Shown piece after piece: positions 7,084-10,456 of a stretch of DNA of 10,456 bases. Source of the DNA: Betaproteobacteria bacterium. Its GTDB lineage: Bacteria > Pseudomonadota > Gammaproteobacteria > Burkholderiales > SG8-39. The notes under the pieces were generated by a model that was not told the DNA's origin, ran no database searches, and saw nothing but the letters and a program-made list of their open reading frames with translations. Where the stretch lies: NCBI GenBank assembly GCA_029858545.1, contig JAOUFA010000098.1, forward strand, positions 1-10,456. Direction: 5' to 3'. Within the stretch, counting starts at the first letter, position 1. The number at the start of each line of letters is the position of its first letter. Made by a program: the position numbers and the translations under genes.

Positions 7084-9293
7084 TGCTGACCGTCGGCCTG
7101 GATATCGGCTCGACCACCGTCAAGGCGGTGGTGGTAAGCGACGCGCAGGGAGACGCCAAGCCCCGCTGGCAGGACTATCGTCGCCACAATACGAAGCAGG
7201 CCGAGATGGTGCTCGAGTTCCTCGGTCGCATGGAGGCCGCGGTTGAACTCGACGGCGGGCTGACTGCGGGCCGCGACCGGATCTTCGTCACCGGTTCGGG
7301 CGCGGGGTTGATCGCACCGCACCTCGGCGGCAAGTTCGTGCAGGAAGTGGTCGCGGTCTCGGCCGCGGTGGAAAGATTCCATCCCGAGGTGAACTTCGTC
7401 TCCGAGATCGGCGGCGAGGACATGAAGACGCTGTTCTTCACGCCGAGCGGCACGGGCAAGGGCAAGCAGGTCTATATGCAGTCCGCGTGCAGCGGCGGCA
7501 CCGGCACCTTCATCGAGAAGACCGCGCGGAAGCTCCAGGTCGAGACAGAACGTCTCGCGCAAATGGCCTACGCCGGCGCGACCCTGCACAAGATCAGTTC
7601 CAAGTGCGGCATCTTCGCCGAGAGCGATGCGAACACCCTGGTGAAGTCGGGTGTGCCGGTCGAGGAGATCATCGCGAGCCTGTTCGAGGCGGTGGTGTAT
7701 CAGAACCTCGCGACGCTCACCAAGGGCAATACGCCGATGCCGGGCGTGTTGCTGCTCGGCGGGCCGAACCTGTTCTTCCGCGGCCTGCGCGAGGCCTGGG
7801 AGCATCATCTGGCGAAGATCTGGCGCGAACGCAAGGTGGCGCTGCCGCAGGGCGTTACGGCAAGGGACCTGGTCCAGGTTCCCCGGGAAGCGCTCTACTA
7901 CGCCTGCATGGGCTGCGTCGAAATCGGCCGTGGCGAGTCGGCGCGCACGGGTCAGTACGCCGGTACCGAGAACCTGCGCCGCTGGATCGACAAGGGACAG
8001 TGGGAGCAAAAGGAGAAGGAGGGCGCGAAGGGGCTGGTCGGCGACCGCAATGCGTTCGCCGCGTTCATGACCCGCTACGGCGGCACGCGTCCCGGGGGCG
8101 AGGGCGGCGCGACGGTGAAGAGCGACGAGCCGGTCTTCGTCGGCTGCGATTTCGGCAGCACCACCGCGAAGGCGGTGGTGCTCTCGCGCGAAAAGCGGCT
8201 CCTGTCGAGCTGCTATGCGCCTTCGATCGGCAATCCCATCGAAGATGCAAAGGCGCTGTTTGGTCAATTGCAGCAAGCCGGATACGCGAACATCGGCGCT
8301 CTGGGGATCACCGGTTACGGCAAGGATCTGTTGAAGGACATCGTCGGCAGCGACATCGCGCCGGTCGAAACGGTCGCTCACGCGAGCGCCGCGCTGCACT
8401 ACTTTCCCGATGCCGACGTCATCTGCGATGTCGGCGGGGTGGATGTGAAGATCATGATCCTGCGCCAGGGTACGGTGGCCGATTTCCGCCTCAACTCGCA
8501 GTGTTCCTCGGGCAACGGCGCATTCCTGCAGGGCGTGGCGGAGCGCTATGGCATCGAGCTCGACGAGTACGCCGAGCGCGCCTTCCAGGCCCGATCGGTG
8601 CCGGCGCTTGCGATGGGCTGCGGCGTATTTCTGCAATCGGACATCGTCAACCAGCAGCGCAAGGGCTGGTCGGCGGAGGAAATCATGGCTTCGCTCGCCG
8701 CGGTGCTGCCGCTCAACGTCTGGGTGTACGCCGGACAGTTGCAGAACCTCGCCGCGGCGGGCCGAAAATTCGTCTTGCAGGGGGGCACGCACCGCAATCT
8801 AGCGGTAGTCAAGGCGCAGGTCGATTTCATCCGCGACAAGGTGCCCGACGCCGAAGTCGTGGTGCATCCCTATTCGGGCGAAGCCGGGGCGATCGGCGCT
8901 GCGCTGTGCGCGGTCGACCAGGCGACGGCCGCCCAGGACGGGTCGGTCTGCGCTCCGGCGAGCCGTTTTCGCGGCTACGCGACGATCGCGTCGCTCGAAT
9001 ACACCAGCACCACCAGCGAACACACCACCTGCCAGTGGTGCGCGGTGAACTGCAAGCGCAGTTTCATCGACGTGCGCCTGCCCGATGCGCAGGGGCGCCC
9101 GTGGAGCAAGCTGCCGCTCGCGGCGGGCTGGGAGCGGGTGATCAGCGGAAATTCGTGTCCGAAGGGACTGCTGGAGGACGTGAACGAAATGAAAGTGGTC
9201 AAGGAGAAGCTGGAGGAAATGAAAGATGCCAATCCAAACCTTGCTGACCTGGTTCGAGAAGACGCCTTTCGGCAACCTAAGGCCACGGTTTAG
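7083..9293 (+). CDS. Tandem ASKHA ATPase of the BadF/BcrA/HgdC activator family (COG1924) with C-terminal Cys motif
   Basis: The product is 736 aa, about 2.8 times the length of a single HgdC-type activator. Domain 1 (about 1-285) shows GLDIGSTTVKAVV (5-17), EIGGEDMK (108-115), Cys136 in CSGGTG, Cys175 in KCGIFAESD and the GGP loop (226-228). Domain 2 (about 351-612) shows GCDFGSTTAKAVV (354-366), DVGGVDVK (449-456), Cys474 in CSSGNG, Cys513 in GCGVFLQSD and GGTHRN (567-572). Each Cys pair is 39 apart, as for C127/C166 of HgdC, where the pairs of two subunits hold one [4Fe-4S]. By family knowledge such ATPases drive low-potential electron transfer to a dehydratase or reductase. After domain 2 comes an unusual stretch with C650-x2-C653-x3-C657 and C692, then a charged helix (698-718). 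The usual GGQD loop reads GGED in domain 1 and GGVD in domain 2. Its ATG overlaps the preceding stop, and its 3' end overlaps the next gene by 68 nt. Confidence 0.95.
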   Translation: MLTVGLDIGSTTVKAVVVSDAQGDAKPRWQDYRRHNTKQAEMVLEFLGRMEAAVELDGGLTAGRDRIFVTGSGAGLIAPHLGGKFVQEVVAVSAAVERFHPEVNFVSEIGGEDMKTLFFTPSGTGKGKQVYMQSACSGGTGTFIEKTARKLQVETERLAQMAYAGATLHKISSKCGIFAESDANTLVKSGVPVEEIIASLFEAVVYQNLATLTKGNTPMPGVLLLGGPNLFFRGLREAWEHHLAKIWRERKVALPQGVTARDLVQVPREALYYACMGCVEIGRGESARTGQYAGTENLRRWIDKGQWEQKEKEGAKGLVGDRNAFAAFMTRYGGTRPGGEGGATVKSDEPVFVGCDFGSTTAKAVVLSREKRLLSSCYAPSIGNPIEDAKALFGQLQQAGYANIGALGITGYGKDLLKDIVGSDIAPVETVAHASAALHYFPDADVICDVGGVDVKIMILRQGTVADFRLNSQCSSGNGAFLQGVAERYGIELDEYAERAFQARSVPALAMGCGVFLQSDIVNQQRKGWSAEEIMASLAAVLPLNVWVYAGQLQNLAAAGRKFVLQGGTHRNLAVVKAQVDFIRDKVPDAEVVVHPYSGEAGAIGAALCAVDQATAAQDGSVCAPASRFRGYATIASLEYTSTTSEHTTCQWCAVNCKRSFIDVRLPDAQGRPWSKLPLAAGWERVISGNSCPKGLLEDVNEMKVVKEKLEEMKDANPNLADLVREDAFRQPKATV
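9212..9216 (+). promoter_or_regulatory. Internal Shine-Dalgarno for the overlapping COG3580-like gene
   Basis: GGAGG lies within the 3' end of the ATPase gene, 9 nt before the ATG at 9226. It sets the start of the third operon gene 68 nt before the ATPase stop codon. Confidence 0.7.
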
Positions 9294-10456
9294 TCCGGGC
9301 CTCGATATACCCCCGCGGCTCGATCCGGGCGCGCTCGCGCTCGCGTCCAAGCCGCGCTCGGCGCTGCGCGTGGGGATCCCGCGCGTCCTCAATCTGTGGT
9401 CGACGCACCAGTTCTGGATGGGCTTCCTGGAGGCGCTCGGCATCGAGGCGCGGCGCGTCGAATTCTCCTCCGATACCTCGGAAGAGCAGATGCGCGAATT
9501 CGGCAAGGGGCGCGGCACGGTGGACTGCTGTTACCCCGTGAAGTGCATCTCGGGCCACTACGGCGAACTGCTGCAGAACCGCAAACGCAAGATCGACGTG
9601 CTGCTCTCGCCGATGATCTACTCGATACCCTCGGCGCTCGACGGCCATGTCGCCGCCTCGCTCGCCTGTCCGCGCGTGATGGCAGCCCCCGAGAACATCA
9701 AGGCGGGCTTCCTGAAGGAGCGCGACCTGTTCGCCGAGCTGGGGGTGCGCTATGCCGCGCCGATCGTGTCGCTGGCGGACCCGGAGCTGGTTCCCAAGCA
9801 GCTCTACGAGGGACTGCGGCACGCGATTCCCGGGATGACCCTCGCAGAAACGCGCGTCGCGGTCGAACGGGGCTATGCCACGCTGGAGCGCTACGCGCGC
9901 AGGCTGCGCGCCAAGTCGCGCGAGATCCTGGAGCGCTGCGCGCGCGACGGCACGCCCTGCCTGCTCGTCGTCGCGCGGCCCTACCACATGGATCCGGGCA
10001 TCGGCCACGAGATCGAGGGGGACCTCCAGGTGCATGGCTATCCGGTGCTCTGGAGCCAATACCTGCCCACCGATCCCGATCTCATGCGGTGGATGTTCGG
10101 CGGCGAGATCGCCGAAGGGCATATGCGCTCGGCCTTCGACATCGCCGATGTCTGGCCGTCCTCGTACAGCGCCAACACCAACGAAATCCTGTGGGGCGCG
10201 AAGTTCGCCGCGCGCATGCCCTGGATCGCCTGCGTGGTGCGTCTCGCGAGTTACGAGTGCGGCATGGACCAGCCGACTTACTCTCCGGTCCAGCAGATCG
10301 TCGAACGCTCGGGAACGCTGTTCTTCTCCTTCCAGGATCTCGATTCGACGAAACCCGCCGGATCGGTGAAGATCCGCGTCGAGACGATCACCCACTATCT
10401 GCGCAGGCACGCCCCGGAAATCATTGCGAAGAAGCTTGCGGCCAGTCCTCCCGATT
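9226..10456 (+). CDS. COG3580/DUF2229-like activase partner, 3' end outside window
   Basis: The frame opens at ATG 9226 (MPIQTLLTWF) and is still open at the right edge, giving at least 410 aa. There is no signal peptide. Family-typical segments in order: VGIPRVLNLWSTHQFWMGFL (49-68), the DUF2229 entry strand; Cys101-Cys102 and Cys107 in VDCCYPVKCISGHYGEL; LLSPMIYS (126-133); ACP (147-149); LLVVARPYHMDPGIGHEI (246-263); and FFSFQDLD followed by GSVKIRVETITHYL (379-392). In the long fused relatives this module follows the two ASKHA domains, matching its position after the ATPase gene here. The fold is thought to resemble HgdB-type proteins, whose conserved Cys hold Fe-S clusters; Cys101, 102, 107, 148 and 345 are candidates by inference. 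The first ~45 residues are encoded partly in the overlap and look like a linker. The family is confident; the reaction is unknown. Confidence 0.9.
   Translation, partial: MPIQTLLTWFEKTPFGNLRPRFSPGLDIPPRLDPGALALASKPRSALRVGIPRVLNLWSTHQFWMGFLEALGIEARRVEFSSDTSEEQMREFGKGRGTVDCCYPVKCISGHYGELLQNRKRKIDVLLSPMIYSIPSALDGHVAASLACPRVMAAPENIKAGFLKERDLFAELGVRYAAPIVSLADPELVPKQLYEGLRHAIPGMTLAETRVAVERGYATLERYARRLRAKSREILERCARDGTPCLLVVARPYHMDPGIGHEIEGDLQVHGYPVLWSQYLPTDPDLMRWMFGGEIAEGHMRSAFDIADVWPSSYSANTNEILWGAKFAARMPWIACVVRLASYECGMDQPTYSPVQQIVERSGTLFFSFQDLDSTKPAGSVKIRVETITHYLRRHAPEIIAKKLAASPPD

Noticed and set aside
7068..8792. 574-codon antisense frame
   Set aside because: It is opposite the tandem ASKHA gene and has the Arg/Ala/His-rich make-up of an antisense shadow; no domain recognised.
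7487..9247. 586-codon open frame on the + strand inside the ATPase gene
   Set aside because: It lies in another frame of a clearly conserved ASKHA gene, is dominated by Arg/Gly/Ala and has no family motif. Long spurious frames are expected at this GC content.
9277..10410. 377-codon antisense frame
   Set aside because: The + strand frame from 9226 carries DUF2229-type motifs throughout this stretch, so the antisense frame is a shadow.

Overview
This is a GC-rich window from a Gram-negative, probably proteobacterial, genome; the lineage cannot be fixed from the sequence alone. The Gram-negative call rests on exported proteins with Sec signal peptides, a C-terminal-Phe beta-barrel-like protein and a periplasmic-type gamma-glutamyltransferase. 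All seven genes lie on the + strand. No tRNA, rRNA, CRISPR array, insertion sequence or transposase was seen.

Layout: (1) Positions 3-1142 hold the 3' part of a gene for a secreted or surface protein with a Ca-binding-like loop and a bacterial Ig-like stretch. It is closed by a 10-bp perfect hairpin and then a clear intrinsic terminator (1204-1238). (2) Positions 1280-5241 hold three closely spaced envelope genes: a membrane-anchored protein that looks like a beta-propeller, a signal-peptide protein with an Ala/Pro linker and a beta-barrel-like C-terminus, and gamma-glutamyltransferase (ggt) with its catalytic Thr and signal peptide. (3) A 183-bp gap follows, with inverted repeats and a candidate sigma70-type promoter. 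(4) Positions 5425 to the right edge hold a tightly coupled three-gene operon. Its products are a COG3581-like Cys-containing protein, a tandem ASKHA-fold ATPase of the BadF/BcrA/HgdC 'archerase' family (COG1924), and a COG3580/DUF2229-like Cys-containing protein whose gene starts 68 nt inside the ATPase gene and runs off the window.

The three-gene operon is the main point of interest. In many anaerobes the same modules occur as one very long protein, in the order ASKHA-ASKHA-DUF2229-COG3581. Here they are split into three genes, and the module usually at the C-terminus is encoded first. Both ASKHA domains keep the two Cys that bind the bridging [4Fe-4S] cluster in the 2-hydroxyglutaryl-CoA dehydratase activator, each pair 39 residues apart as in HgdC. 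One polypeptide may therefore supply all four ligands. Both partner proteins carry Cys-Cys-containing motifs that could bind metal. By analogy with archerases the set would couple ATP hydrolysis to low-potential electron transfer. Neither the acceptor nor the substrate can be seen here, and to my knowledge the reaction of this long COG1924/3580/3581 family is not established.
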